Part shown: positions 49,401 through 58,245 of the stretch, one piece after another
Position numbering within the stretch: the first letter of the stretch is position 1
Layout of the letters: the number at the start of each line of letters is the position of its first letter
Source: Sulfitobacter alexandrii
GTDB taxonomy: Bacteria > Pseudomonadota > Alphaproteobacteria > Rhodobacterales > Rhodobacteraceae
Direction of reading: 5' to 3'
Length of the DNA stretch: 64,000 nucleotides
Assembly (NCBI RefSeq): GCF_001886735.1
Contig: NZ_CP018076.1
Location: 372,001-436,000 of the forward strand
Notes under the pieces: model-generated
Databases searched by the model: none
What the model was told of the DNA's origin: nothing
Seen by the model: the letters and a program-made list of their open reading frames with translations, nothing else
Position numbers and translations under genes: made by a program

Positions 49401-50110
49401 GCGACTGGAAAGCCAAGAGGTTCTGGAAAGAGGCAAAGGCGGTGCCCGCAGGCGGCGGCCACGCCGTCGAACTGGATGGCCGTCCGGTCAAGACGCCGGC
49501 GAAACAGCCGTTGATCCTGCCGACGGAGGCCATGGCCAAGGCGGTCGCTGCGGAGTGGGACGCGCAGGAAGGGGTGATCAACCCGCACCTGATGCCGGTC
49601 ACCAAGACAGCCAATTCCGCGATCGACAAGGTGGCGGCGCAACACGCCGAAGTGGCTGATATGTTGGCCGATTACGGCGACAGCGATCTGCTGTGCTACC
49701 GTGCCGATACCCCGGAGGAACTGGTGGCACGGCAGAAGGCGCATTGGGATCCCATGCTGGATTGGGCAGCAGAGGTTCTCGGCGCGCGGCTGGAGCCTCG
49801 GGTGGGCATCATGCACCGGCCCCAGGACCCGGCGGCACTGGAGGCCCTGCGCCGCCGGACACATGCGCTGAACGATTTCGAACTCGCTGCCTTTCACGAC
49901 CTTGTCAGCCTCTCGGGATCTCTCGTACTCGGGTTCGCCGCCACGATGGGCGCACGCGACATCGAGGTCCTTTGGGATATTTCCCGGCTCGACGAAGCGT
50001 GGCAGGCGGAACAATGGGGCCGGGATGACGCTGCGGAAGCGCTGGCGGAAGTCAAGAAAGCTGCCTTTCTGCACGCCTGGCGCATGTTCGCCCTGTGCAG
50101 GGCCGGCTAG
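49397..50110 (+). CDS. ATP12-family F1-ATPase assembly chaperone
   Basis: 237 residues with the ATP12 pattern KPVKTPAKQPLILPT-like segment and EWDAQEGVINPHLMPVTKTANSAID. In mitochondria Atp12 chaperones the F1 alpha subunit; alphaproteobacteria have the homologue. Last gene of the crcB-rluC-HAD run, starting inside the HAD stop. Confidence 0.9.
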   Translation: MSDWKAKRFWKEAKAVPAGGGHAVELDGRPVKTPAKQPLILPTEAMAKAVAAEWDAQEGVINPHLMPVTKTANSAIDKVAAQHAEVADMLADYGDSDLLCYRADTPEELVARQKAHWDPMLDWAAEVLGARLEPRVGIMHRPQDPAALEALRRRTHALNDFELAAFHDLVSLSGSLVLGFAATMGARDIEVLWDISRLDEAWQAEQWGRDDAAEALAEVKKAAFLHAWRMFALCRAG

Positions 50111-50305
50111 CCTCAAAGCCGGGCAAACACGGTCATTGTGATCATTTATCGGGCGAAAAGAGGGGGCCTGACCCTTGACCTTTAGAGCGGAATCCGAACA
50201 CATTACCCTACACTGAGCACGGGGACCCCTGCACAGTATCGCCTCCGGCACTCGATCGCCGGATCAACCGTCCAGAACGTGGCGGAATATCAGGAAGAGG
50301 TAAAA

Positions 50306-51322
50306 ATGAAAAAATCTGCAATTTTCGGTGCTTTGACCGTTGCGGGTCTGGCTGCCGGCGCTGCCGGTGCAGCCACGCTTGACGACGTCAAGGCACGTGG
50401 CAAGCTGAACTGTGGCGTGACGACCGGTCTGATCGGCTTCGCCGCTCCCGACGCCAACGGCGAGTGGAAGGGCTTTGACGTTGCTGTCTGCCGGGCCGTC
50501 GCGGCTGCCGTTCTCGGGGATGCGACCGCGGTCGAATTCATCCCGACCACCGGCAAGACCCGCTTCACCGCGCTGGCCTCCGGCGAGATCGACATGCTGG
50601 CACGCAACACCACATGGACCTTCTCGCGCGATGTCGACCTGAAGTTCGACTTCATCGGCGTGAACTACTACGACGGCCAAGGCTTCATGGTGCCCAAGGC
50701 GCTTGGCGTCTCCTCGGCCAAGGATCTCGACGGTGCGACCGTCTGCATCCAGACCGGGACCACGACCGAGCTGAACCTCGCGGACTTCTTCCGTGTGAAC
50801 AACATCAGCTACGAGCCTGTTCCGATCGAAACTAACGCCGAAGCGCAGCAGCAGTACCTTGCCGGCGCCTGCGACGTCTACACCACGGACGCATCCGGCC
50901 TGGCCGCGACGCGCGCCGCGTTCGAGAACCCGGGCGATCACGTCCTGCTGCCCGAGATCGTTTCGAAAGAGCCGCTGGGCCCGCTGGTCCGTCACGGCGA
51001 CAACGAATGGGGCGACGTGGTCCGCTGGACCCTGAACGCGCTGATCAGTGCCGAAGAGCTCGGCGTGTCCTCGGCCAACGTGAACGAAATGGCATCTTCG
51101 ACCACCAACCCCGAAATCGCGCGCCTTCTGGGCACCGAGGGGACGCTTGGCGAAATGCTGGGCCTCGACGCGGACTGGGCCAAGCGCGCCATCGAATCCC
51201 AGGGTAACTACGGCGAGATCTTTGCCACCAACATCGGCGAGGAAACACCGATCGGCCTGGCACGCGGGCTGAACGCCCAGTGGACTGACGGCGGCCTGCT
51301 CTACAGCCCGCCCTTCCGGTAA
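50306..51322 (+). CDS. aapJ: Amino acid ABC transporter substrate-binding protein
   Basis: 338 residues. Signal peptide (MKKSAIFGALTVAGLAAGAAGA, cleaved before ATLDDV) and a type 3 solute-binding fold starting GKLNCGVTTGLIGFAAPD. AapJ-type protein that binds polar L-amino acids in the periplasm. GGAAGAGG precedes the ATG. First gene of aapJQMP. The 195-bp region upstream has a TTGACC at 50177 but no convincing -10 at the right distance. Confidence 0.93.
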   Translation: MKKSAIFGALTVAGLAAGAAGAATLDDVKARGKLNCGVTTGLIGFAAPDANGEWKGFDVAVCRAVAAAVLGDATAVEFIPTTGKTRFTALASGEIDMLARNTTWTFSRDVDLKFDFIGVNYYDGQGFMVPKALGVSSAKDLDGATVCIQTGTTTELNLADFFRVNNISYEPVPIETNAEAQQQYLAGACDVYTTDASGLAATRAAFENPGDHVLLPEIVSKEPLGPLVRHGDNEWGDVVRWTLNALISAEELGVSSANVNEMASSTTNPEIARLLGTEGTLGEMLGLDADWAKRAIESQGNYGEIFATNIGEETPIGLARGLNAQWTDGGLLYSPPFR

Positions 51323-51331
51323 GACAACAGA

Positions 51332-51362
51332 CGAAGGGCGCGGATCATCTCCGCGCCCTTCG
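51332..51362 (+). other. Strong stem-loop between aapJ and aapQ
   Basis: A perfect 13-bp stem, CGAAGGGCGCGGA (51332-51344) with TCCGCGCCCTTCG (51350-51362), and no long T-run. Such a structure typically lets the binding-protein mRNA accumulate above the permease mRNA. Confidence 0.75.
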
Positions 51363-51466
51363 CACCTTTCGGCCCAAGGGCCGGCAGTACGACCAAAAAT
51401 GACCCCGCCGACCGTGTCGCAAAGGCACATCAAAAAAATCAGGGCTGGGACACAGGGAAAAATCTA

Positions 51467-52681
51467 ATGACAACACTCACCGACCCTCCGAAGGAGTCGT
51501 TCCGGCTCTCTATGCTGTTGAACGATACGCGCTATCGGTCGCTGACCCTGCAGGCTATCGCGGCGATTCTGCTGGCACTTGCAATCGTCTATCTCGGTAA
51601 CAACCTGATCCAGAATCTCCGGGCCGCCGGTCTGAACTTTTCCTATGGTTTCCTTGGGGATCCGTCGAACTACGACATCAACCAGACGCTGATCGAATAC
51701 ACCAGCCGCTCCAGCCATCTGAGAGCCGCGATCGTCGGTATCCTGAACACCCTGCTGGTCGCCTTCCTGGCCTGCGTGACCGCGACGATCTTCGGCGTGA
51801 TCGCCGGTGTTCTGCGCCTGTCGCCGAACTGGCTGGTGCGCAAGCTGATGGCGTTCTACGTGGAAATCTTCCGGAACATCCCGGTCCTGATCTGGATCAT
51901 CATCATCTTCACGATCATGACCGCGTCCATGCCGGCTCCCAGCGCCTTTCGGGGGGACGATCCCGCCTCCACGATGCTGCTGGGCTCTTTCGCCTTTACC
52001 AATCGCGGCGTATATATTCCCGCCCCGGTCTGGGGGGCAGGGTCGCTTGTGGTTTTGGGTGTTTTCGTCCTGTCGATCCTCGGTGTGTTCGCCTACCGCC
52101 GCTATGCGACCAAGCTGCTGTACCAGACCGGCAAGCTGCTGCCGATGCTTTGGCCGTCCGTGGTCATCCTGCTTCTGCCGACGATCCTGGTCTACTTCCT
52201 GATGGGGTCGCCCATCGGGCTGGAATACCCCGAACTCAAGGGCTTCAACTTTGGCGGCGGCATCAAGATCGGGGCGCCGCTGATCGCGCTCTGGTTCGCG
52301 CTGTCGATCTACACCGGCGCCTTCATCGCGGAGAACGTCCGCGCGGGCATCCAGGCGGTGTCGAAGGGTCAGACAGAAGCGGCGGCGGCGCTGGGTCTGC
52401 GTCCCGGACGCATCATGAACCTGGTGGTGCTGCCACAGGCGCTGCGCGTCATCATCCCGCCGCTGATCTCGCAATACCTCAACATCACCAAGAACTCGTC
52501 GCTGGCCATCGCGGTAGGCTATGCGGACGTCACCGCGACGCTGGGGGGCATCACGCTCAACCAGACGGGCCGGGCGATCGAATGCGTGCTTCTGCTGATG
52601 CTGTTCTACCTGACGATCTCGCTCGTGATCTCGGCGTTCATGAACGTCTACAACAACGCCACCAAGCTGAAGGAGCGCTGA
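51467..52681 (+). CDS. aapQ: Amino acid ABC transporter permease AapQ
   Basis: 404 residues, hydrophobic with the BPD_transp_1 fold. Two-part layout of the Aap permeases: an N-terminal membrane part, a central loop and the EAA loop region (GQTEAAAALGLRPGRIMNLVVLPQALRVIIPPL). Forms the channel with AapM. Overlap-free but adjacent (1 bp) to aapM. Confidence 0.93.
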   Translation: MTTLTDPPKESFRLSMLLNDTRYRSLTLQAIAAILLALAIVYLGNNLIQNLRAAGLNFSYGFLGDPSNYDINQTLIEYTSRSSHLRAAIVGILNTLLVAFLACVTATIFGVIAGVLRLSPNWLVRKLMAFYVEIFRNIPVLIWIIIIFTIMTASMPAPSAFRGDDPASTMLLGSFAFTNRGVYIPAPVWGAGSLVVLGVFVLSILGVFAYRRYATKLLYQTGKLLPMLWPSVVILLLPTILVYFLMGSPIGLEYPELKGFNFGGGIKIGAPLIALWFALSIYTGAFIAENVRAGIQAVSKGQTEAAAALGLRPGRIMNLVVLPQALRVIIPPLISQYLNITKNSSLAIAVGYADVTATLGGITLNQTGRAIECVLLLMLFYLTISLVISAFMNVYNNATKLKER

Positions 52682-52682
52682 G

Positions 52683-53980
52683 ATGTCGGACACACACGCC
52701 GAGTCTGTCGCCTTCGTACGCGAGACAGCCATTCCGCCTTCGGCGCCGCCTTCGACGGCAACGGGGCCGGTGAAATGGGTGCGCGACAACCTGTTTCCCA
52801 CCTGGATGAACGCGCTGCTGACCATTGCCGCGATCTATTTCATCTGGCTCATCCTGTCATCGACGCTGCCCTGGGTGCTGGGTGGCATCTGGAACACCAA
52901 CAGCCTCGCTGCCTGCCGCGAGATTCTGGATGGCCGGTCCGCCGCCTGTTTCTCTGTCCTGACGGAGCGCTGGCACCAGTTGCTCTACGGGTTCAAGTAT
53001 CCGTCGGAACTCTACTGGCGGCCCAACCTGGCCCTCCTGCTGCTGTTCCTGGCGGCGGCGCCGGTGCTGTTCTTCGACCTGCCGCGCAAGCTGCTGATCT
53101 TTACCGCGCTCTATCCCTTCGTCGCCTACTGGCTGATCTGGGGGGGCACCGTTCTGGCGCCCCTGCTGGCGCTGGCGGGTTTCGTGGTGGGCTACCTCGT
53201 CTACGCGCGCTTCGTCCAGAGCAGTTTCGCCAAGGGGTTCTTCGGCGGCATCGCCGCCGCGCTGATCGTCTGGTTCGTCGGCGGCATGCTCATCCCGGAG
53301 GGCGCGTCGGAGACCGCCCTTCTTGAACCGATCCCGAGCCGGGACCTTGGCGGTTTCATGCTGAACCTGATGCTGGGTGTGACCTGCGTGTCGCTGTCGC
53401 TGCCCATCGGAATCGCGCTGGCGCTTGGACGGCAGTCGAACATGCCCCTCATCAAGGGCATCTGCGTCATCTTCATCGAGTTCATCCGCGGCGTGCCGCT
53501 GATCACCCTGCTGTTCGTGGCGAGCGTGATGCTGGCATATTTCTTTCCGCCGGAATCCAACGTCGATCTGTTCCTGCGCGTGGTGATCATGATCACGATG
53601 TTCTCTTCGGCCTACATCGCCGAGGTGATCCGGGGGGTCTCGCCGCCCTTCCGAAAGGACAGTACGAGGCGGCGGATTCGCTCGGGCTGGACTATGCCCA
53701 GTCCATCCGACTGATCATCCTGCCGCAGGCGCTGAAGATCTCGATCCCGGGCATCGTCAACATCGCGGTGGGCCTGTTCAAGGACACGACGCTGGTTTCG
53801 GTCATCTCGCTCTTCGACATCGTCGGCATGATCCGGGGACCGATCCTCGCATCGACCGACTGGAACGGGGTCTACTGGGAACTGTTCATGTTCGCGTCCG
53901 TCCTGTTTTTCGTCGTATGCTACGGCATCTCGCAGTATTCGCAGTGGCTGGAACGCCGCCTTGCGACAGATCATCGTTAA
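52683..53980 (+). pseudogene. aapM: Amino acid ABC transporter permease AapM, frameshifted
   Basis: Reads as AapM to residue about 316, then breaks at a G6 run (53632-53637). One added G restores the EAA loop (GGLAALPKGQYEAADSLGLDYAQSIRLIILPQAL), which continues in frame to 53980, giving about 432 residues. The lost part is the permease-ATPase contact, so the gene as written is not functional. It is adjacent to intact aapQ and aapP, which argues for an assembly error or an early inactivation. Confidence 0.88.
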
Positions 53981-53994
53981 GAAAGGGCTGACAC

Positions 53995-54762
53995 ATGGCC
54001 ACTGCAACACAAATGAAAGTGTCGGACGAGGTCGCGATCTCGATCCAGAACATGAACAAGTGGTACGGCACGTTCCACGTGCTGCGCGACATCGACCTGA
54101 CGGTCTATCGTGGCGAGCGGATCGTGATCTGCGGACCGTCCGGGTCGGGCAAGTCCACACTGATCCGCTGCATCAACGCGCTCGAGGAACACCAGAAGGG
54201 CCGGATCGAGGTGGACGGGACCGTGCTGTCTTCGGATCTCAAGAACATCGACAAGATCCGATCCGAAGTCGGCATGTGCTTTCAGCACTTCAATCTGTTC
54301 CCGCATCTGACCATTCTGGAAAACTGCACGCTGGCGCCGATCTGGGTCCGCAAGACACCCAAGAAAGAGGCCGAGGAAACGGCAATGCACTTCCTCGAAA
54401 AGGTCAAGATCCCCGATCAGGCCGACAAGTATCCCGGCCAATTGTCGGGCGGACAGCAGCAACGGGTCGCCATTGCGCGCAGCCTGTGCATGCGCCCCCG
54501 GATCATGCTGTTCGACGAACCGACGTCGGCGCTCGACCCCGAGATGATCAAGGAGGTGCTGGACACCATGATCGAACTGGCCGAGGAAGGCATGACGATG
54601 CTGTGCGTGACCCACGAGATGGGTTTTGCCCGGCAGGTCGCGAACCGCGTGATCTTCATGGATCAGGGCCAGATCGTCGAACAGAACGAACCCGAAGAGT
54701 TCTTCAACAACCCGCAATCTCCGCGGACCCAGCTTTTCCTCAGCCAGATCCTGGGCCACTAG
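53995..54762 (+). CDS. aapP: Amino acid ABC transporter ATP-binding protein
   Basis: 255 residues. Walker [10 protein letters not shown] (47-55), Q-loop FQHFNLFPH, signature LSGGQQQR, Walker [15 protein letters not shown]-loop THEMGF. Energises AapQM. Lies 14 bp after aapM. Confidence 0.96.
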   Translation: MATATQMKVSDEVAISIQNMNKWYGTFHVLRDIDLTVYRGERIVICGPSGSGKSTLIRCINALEEHQKGRIEVDGTVLSSDLKNIDKIRSEVGMCFQHFNLFPHLTILENCTLAPIWVRKTPKKEAEETAMHFLEKVKIPDQADKYPGQLSGGQQQRVAIARSLCMRPRIMLFDEPTSALDPEMIKEVLDTMIELAEEGMTMLCVTHEMGFARQVANRVIFMDQGQIVEQNEPEEFFNNPQSPRTQLFLSQILGH

Positions 54763-54788
54763 GAAACGACCCGCAGGCAGGCAGGTCG

Positions 54789-54814
54789 AAGGCGTCCGCA
54801 TTCGCGGGCGCCTT
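54789..54814 (+). terminator. Terminator after aapP
   Basis: AAGGCG and CGCCTT outer arms, with an inner CCGC/GCGG pair and a T/G mismatch, followed by TTTGCTG. Lies between convergent aapP and sixA. Confidence 0.55.
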
Positions 54815-54819
54815 TGCTG

Positions 54820-55311
54820 TCAGAGGTCCTTGGGAACGACGAAGTCTTCGGGGCTGCCCTTGTGCCATCTGGCAGCCGACCAATCGTCGATGTCGAAATC
54901 GGCGACCAGCGTTGCGCCGGTAGGATAGGCCATGAACTGCGGATGATCGGGCGGCGAGGTCACCAGCGCGTCCGCACACATCCCGATGCCCGGATTGTGC
55001 CCCAGCATCAGGACAACATCGCCCTGCGCCCGCTGCATCTGGCCAAGGATTTCGTCCATCGACGCGAGGTAGAGTTTGCGGGTGAAGGTTGTGCTGATCC
55101 CCTCCGGCAGGCCGAGCCCCGAAAGAGTTTCGCGTGTACGCACGGCCGAGGAACACAGCACCTCGTCCGGGATCAGGCGCTTCTGCCGCAGCCAGTCGCC
55201 CAAGGCATGTGCGCTGTTGCGGCCGCGCTGGTTCAGCTGGCGATCATGGTCGTTGAGGCTTTCGCCGGACCAGTCCGATTTGGCGTGACGCATCAGGATC
55301 AGGCGTTTCAT
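54820..55311 (-). CDS. sixA: SixA-like phosphohistidine phosphatase
   Basis: 163 residues with the N-terminal RHG motif (LILMRHAKSDW), the VRTRETLSGLG segment and the second His in MLGHNPGIG. This family removes phosphate from phosphohistidine in phosphotransfer or PTS proteins; the target here is unknown. Starts 1 bp after the stop of the ferredoxin-like gene. Confidence 0.85.
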   Translation of the reverse strand: MKRLILMRHAKSDWSGESLNDHDRQLNQRGRNSAHALGDWLRQKRLIPDEVLCSSAVRTRETLSGLGLPEGISTTFTRKLYLASMDEILGQMQRAQGDVVLMLGHNPGIGMCADALVTSPPDHPQFMAYPTGATLVADFDIDDWSAARWHKGSPEDFVVPKDL

Positions 55312-55312
55312 G

Positions 55313-55966
55313 TCAGGCCCCCGTGAATTGGCGCATGTGATATTCCGATTGTGCCGGCAGCCGCCCGAAGCGTTGCGAGACGGGGCAGATGGTGCGGACC
55401 CGACAGCCACCGGTCAGACAGGCCGTTCCGGCACGGCTATCGAGATATGATTTGCAGGCAGGCACGTCGTATCCCTCTGCCGTCAGCGCGCCGACCGGGC
55501 AGGCGGTGAGGCAGGGCTGCGACGCGCAGGTATCGCAGGGCGGAGGGGGCGGCGCCGCCAACGCAACCTCTTCCGTCAGGGCCAGTGCCCCCCGGAAGGA
55601 CACCATGAGCCCCGCCGTGTCATGAACGAGGAACTGCACCGGTGACGCGTGAACCCGGCCGCTGCGCAGCGCCCAGCTGTAGAAGGGAAGGAACGGTGGC
55701 CCCCCGAAGGGGTAGAGCGGTTGCGCATTCAGCGTCTCTGCCCAATCGCCGATGACCCGGCGCGACCATCTGTCCATCGGGTCCGGCGCCCCGTCGGTGG
55801 CTTCGGGGCTCGCCCGAAAGGCGGGCCAGAAGGCCGGCTCGTCAGGTCCGAGCAGCAGGATGGTCTTGCAATCCGTCGGCACATCGTCGGACGGGCGTGG
55901 GTGGAATCCCCCCAGGATACTCAGGTGTCGCGCGAGGGCGGCCTCCTGAAGTGCTGAATATATCAT
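55313..55966 (-). CDS. 4Fe-4S ferredoxin-domain protein related to the QueG C-terminal region
   Basis: 217 residues. It has the Cys pattern [18 protein letters not shown] and further Cys in [15 protein letters not shown], fitting one or two 4Fe-4S clusters. The N-terminal half ([27 protein letters not shown]) resembles part of the epoxyqueuosine reductase family, but the B12-dependent QueG core is absent, so it is not QueG. Its role is unknown. Start overlaps argB by ATGA. Confidence 0.75.
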   Translation of the reverse strand: MIYSALQEAALARHLSILGGFHPRPSDDVPTDCKTILLLGPDEPAFWPAFRASPEATDGAPDPMDRWSRRVIGDWAETLNAQPLYPFGGPPFLPFYSWALRSGRVHASPVQFLVHDTAGLMVSFRGALALTEEVALAAPPPPPCDTCASQPCLTACPVGALTAEGYDVPACKSYLDSRAGTACLTGGCRVRTICPVSQRFGRLPAQSEYHMRQFTGA

Positions 55967-56826
55967 CCCTTGCGGATGATACTGCCGGCGCCATGCTCGG
56001 TGAACAGCTCAAGCAGGCAGGCGTTCGGGGCGCGGCCATCGAGGATGACCGCTGCACGTACACCGCCTTCCAAAGCCTCGAGCGCCGTTTCCGTCTTGGG
56101 GATCATGCCGCCCGCGATCGTGCCATCGACGACCATCTCGCGGATCTGCGCCGCCGTCAGTTCCGTCAGCACGTCACCTTCGGCATTCTTGACCCCCGCA
56201 ACATCGGTCAGCAGCAGCAAGCGGTCGGCCTTCAGCGCGGCCGCGATGGCCCCGGCGGCGGTGTCCCCGTTGATGTTGAAGGTTTCTCCGCCGTCGCCCA
56301 TGCCAAGGGGCGCGATCACCGGGATGATCCCCTTGTCGGCCATGTCACGCAGGATGCGCGGGTTCACGCGGGTGGGGCGCCCCACCAGTCCAAGGCGGGG
56401 ATCTTCGTGTTCGCAGACGATCAGCCCGGAATCCTTGCCCGACAGACCAACCGCGCGCCCCCCCTGTTCGGAAATCGCCTGCACGATGCGGGCGTTCACA
56501 AGGCCGGAGAGCACCATCTCGACCACTTCCATCGTCTCCGCGTCCGTGACGCGCTTGCCGTCCACGAACTCAGACTGGATGTTCAGGCGCTCCAGCATCG
56601 AATTGATCATCGGACCGCCGCCGTGGACGATCACCGGGTTGACCCCGACCTGCCGCATCAGCGTGACGTCGCGGGCGAACTCGTCCATGGCCTCGTCACT
56701 GCCCATTGCGTGACCGCCCAGCTTGATGACGACGGTCGCATCGGCATAGCGCTGAAGATAGGGCAAAGCCTGGCTGAGTGTCTTGGCGGTGGCGATCCAG
56801 TCGCGATTCATGTCTTGTTTTCTCAT
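55963..56826 (-). CDS. argB: Acetylglutamate kinase
   Basis: 287 residues. Amino-acid kinase fold with [22 protein letters not shown] and [12 protein letters not shown]. Second step of arginine synthesis. ATG at 56826 is preferred ([11 protein letters not shown] reads like relatives); 56811 is an alternative. Downstream of engB on the minus strand. Confidence 0.94.
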   Translation of the reverse strand: MRKQDMNRDWIATAKTLSQALPYLQRYADATVVIKLGGHAMGSDEAMDEFARDVTLMRQVGVNPVIVHGGGPMINSMLERLNIQSEFVDGKRVTDAETMEVVEMVLSGLVNARIVQAISEQGGRAVGLSGKDSGLIVCEHEDPRLGLVGRPTRVNPRILRDMADKGIIPVIAPLGMGDGGETFNINGDTAAGAIAAALKADRLLLLTDVAGVKNAEGDVLTELTAAQIREMVVDGTIAGGMIPKTETALEALEGGVRAAVILDGRAPNACLLELFTEHGAGSIIRKG

Positions 56827-56854
56827 GCCTTGTTTTCCGGGAACGGCGGGGGGA

Positions 56855-57505
56855 TTATTCCAGCGTCGCGATGATGGCACGAAGCGTGGGGATGCCCCAG
56901 CCCTTTTCCGACGACGTCACGACGATTTCGGGATAGGCCGCGGGATGTCTGGAAAGGGCATCGCGCACCTGGTCCAGTACCTTTTCCCGGTCCTTTTCCT
57001 TGACCTTGTCCGCCTTCGTCAGAACCACCTGAAACGCCACGGCGGCGCTGTCCAGCAGGGACAGGATCTCGTCGTCCACTTTCTTGACGCCATGGCGCGC
57101 GTCGATCAGCACGAAGGCGCGCCGCAGGGTCTGGCGACCGCCAAGGTATTGTTTCAACAGGCGTTGCCATTTCTCGACCACGGGAAGCGGGGCGTTGGCA
57201 TAGCCATAGCCGGGCAAATCGACGAGGTAATGCGTATCCCCCGCGGTGAAATAATTGATCTCCTGCGTGCGGCCGGGCGTGTTCGAGGCGCGCGCCAGCG
57301 CCTTGGTTCCCGTCAGTGCATTGATCAGGGTCGACTTGCCCACGTTGGACCGCCCGGCAAAGCAGACCTCCATCCGGTCGGCGGGCGGCAGGCCGTCCAT
57401 CGCGACCACGCCTTTGACGAAAACGGTCTCGCCCGCGAACAGCAGGCGCCCCGCTTCGAGGCTGGGGCCCTCGGGTTCTTCAGCGACGGGAAAGCGCAGT
57501 TGCAT
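56855..57505 (-). CDS. engB: Ribosome biogenesis GTP-binding protein EngB
   Basis: 216 residues. G1 GRSNVGKST (51-59), G2 [10 protein letters not shown]3 DLPGYG, G4 TKADK. YihA/EngB GTPase needed for 50S maturation. Start ATG at 57505 overlaps the MOSC stop (TGATG); a GTG at 57508 is also possible. Confidence 0.95.
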   Translation of the reverse strand: MQLRFPVAEEPEGPSLEAGRLLFAGETVFVKGVVAMDGLPPADRMEVCFAGRSNVGKSTLINALTGTKALARASNTPGRTQEINYFTAGDTHYLVDLPGYGYANAPLPVVEKWQRLLKQYLGGRQTLRRAFVLIDARHGVKKVDDEILSLLDSAAVAFQVVLTKADKVKEKDREKVLDQVRDALSRHPAAYPEIVVTSSEKGWGIPTLRAIIATLE

Positions 57506-58245
57506 CACGCCACCTCGACCCGGTCGCCGACGGCAACCGGACCCGACCGGATGACTTCGGCGTAGATGCCGAAATCCTGGTGATCCCAGGTGTTCAGGAT
57601 GCCCAGAGTGTCCACGTCGCGTTCACCCGTGGCGGGATTGGCCGCGGTGTGCAGGCAGCGCCGGATCGGCTCGCGTACCCCAAGAACGGCCCCGCCGATG
57701 GCGATTTCCTTGCCGATCCAGTCCAGCTCCTCCCAGGGGAGGCCGGAATCGAACCAGATGTTTCCGCGCCAGCGCAGGTTCGACAGATCGGTGCCCGCCT
57801 TGCCCTCGACGGCGCGGTGGGAAGCTAGGTTGCACAGGCTGACCGAGGGGAAGTCCGTGTCCGTGAAACCGCGGCCCGCGAGGCGTAGCACCCGGTCCGG
57901 CATGGCCCGGTTCTGCGGGACCAGCGGCTGCACCCAGTCGATCAGCCTGTCGCCCTGGGTGTTGGGGCGAAAGCTCAGGTCCGGGCGTTCGGGGTGCGTC
58001 AGATGCAGTGTCTCGCCGTCCGGATCCAGCCTCGCGTCGATCGCGGCCAGTTTCGGGGCCTTTGTGCCGATGCTGAAGTTGACGCATTGCGCCCATTCCG
58101 TGCCATCCGCCTTTGATCGGTCGTGGGCCACGGCCCACTGACGGTCGAACGGCATCGACTGCCCCGCGGTCAGTGCCACGGTCCGCAGCTCTTCGCGCCC
58201 GTGACTCTTCAGCGGGTGGCGAAAGAGCTGTGTAACCGTTGTCAT
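57505..58245 (-). CDS. MOSC-domain protein
   Basis: 246 residues. N-terminal beta-barrel-like segment (MTTVTQLFRHPLKSHGREEL) followed by the MOSC domain with the conserved Cys in REPIRRCLHTAANPATGERD. MOSC proteins handle sulfur delivery for molybdenum-cofactor enzymes. Stop overlaps engB; start overlaps yidC by ATGA. Confidence 0.88.
   Translation of the reverse strand: MTTVTQLFRHPLKSHGREELRTVALTAGQSMPFDRQWAVAHDRSKADGTEWAQCVNFSIGTKAPKLAAIDARLDPDGETLHLTHPERPDLSFRPNTQGDRLIDWVQPLVPQNRAMPDRVLRLAGRGFTDTDFPSVSLCNLASHRAVEGKAGTDLSNLRWRGNIWFDSGLPWEELDWIGKEIAIGGAVLGVREPIRRCLHTAANPATGERDVDTLGILNTWDHQDFGIYAEVIRSGPVAVGDRVEVA

Noticed and set aside
50111..50305. Sigma-70 or sigma-54 promoter for aapJ
   Set aside because: TTGACC is present but nothing like a -10 lies 16-18 bp downstream, and no GG-N10-GC element was seen.
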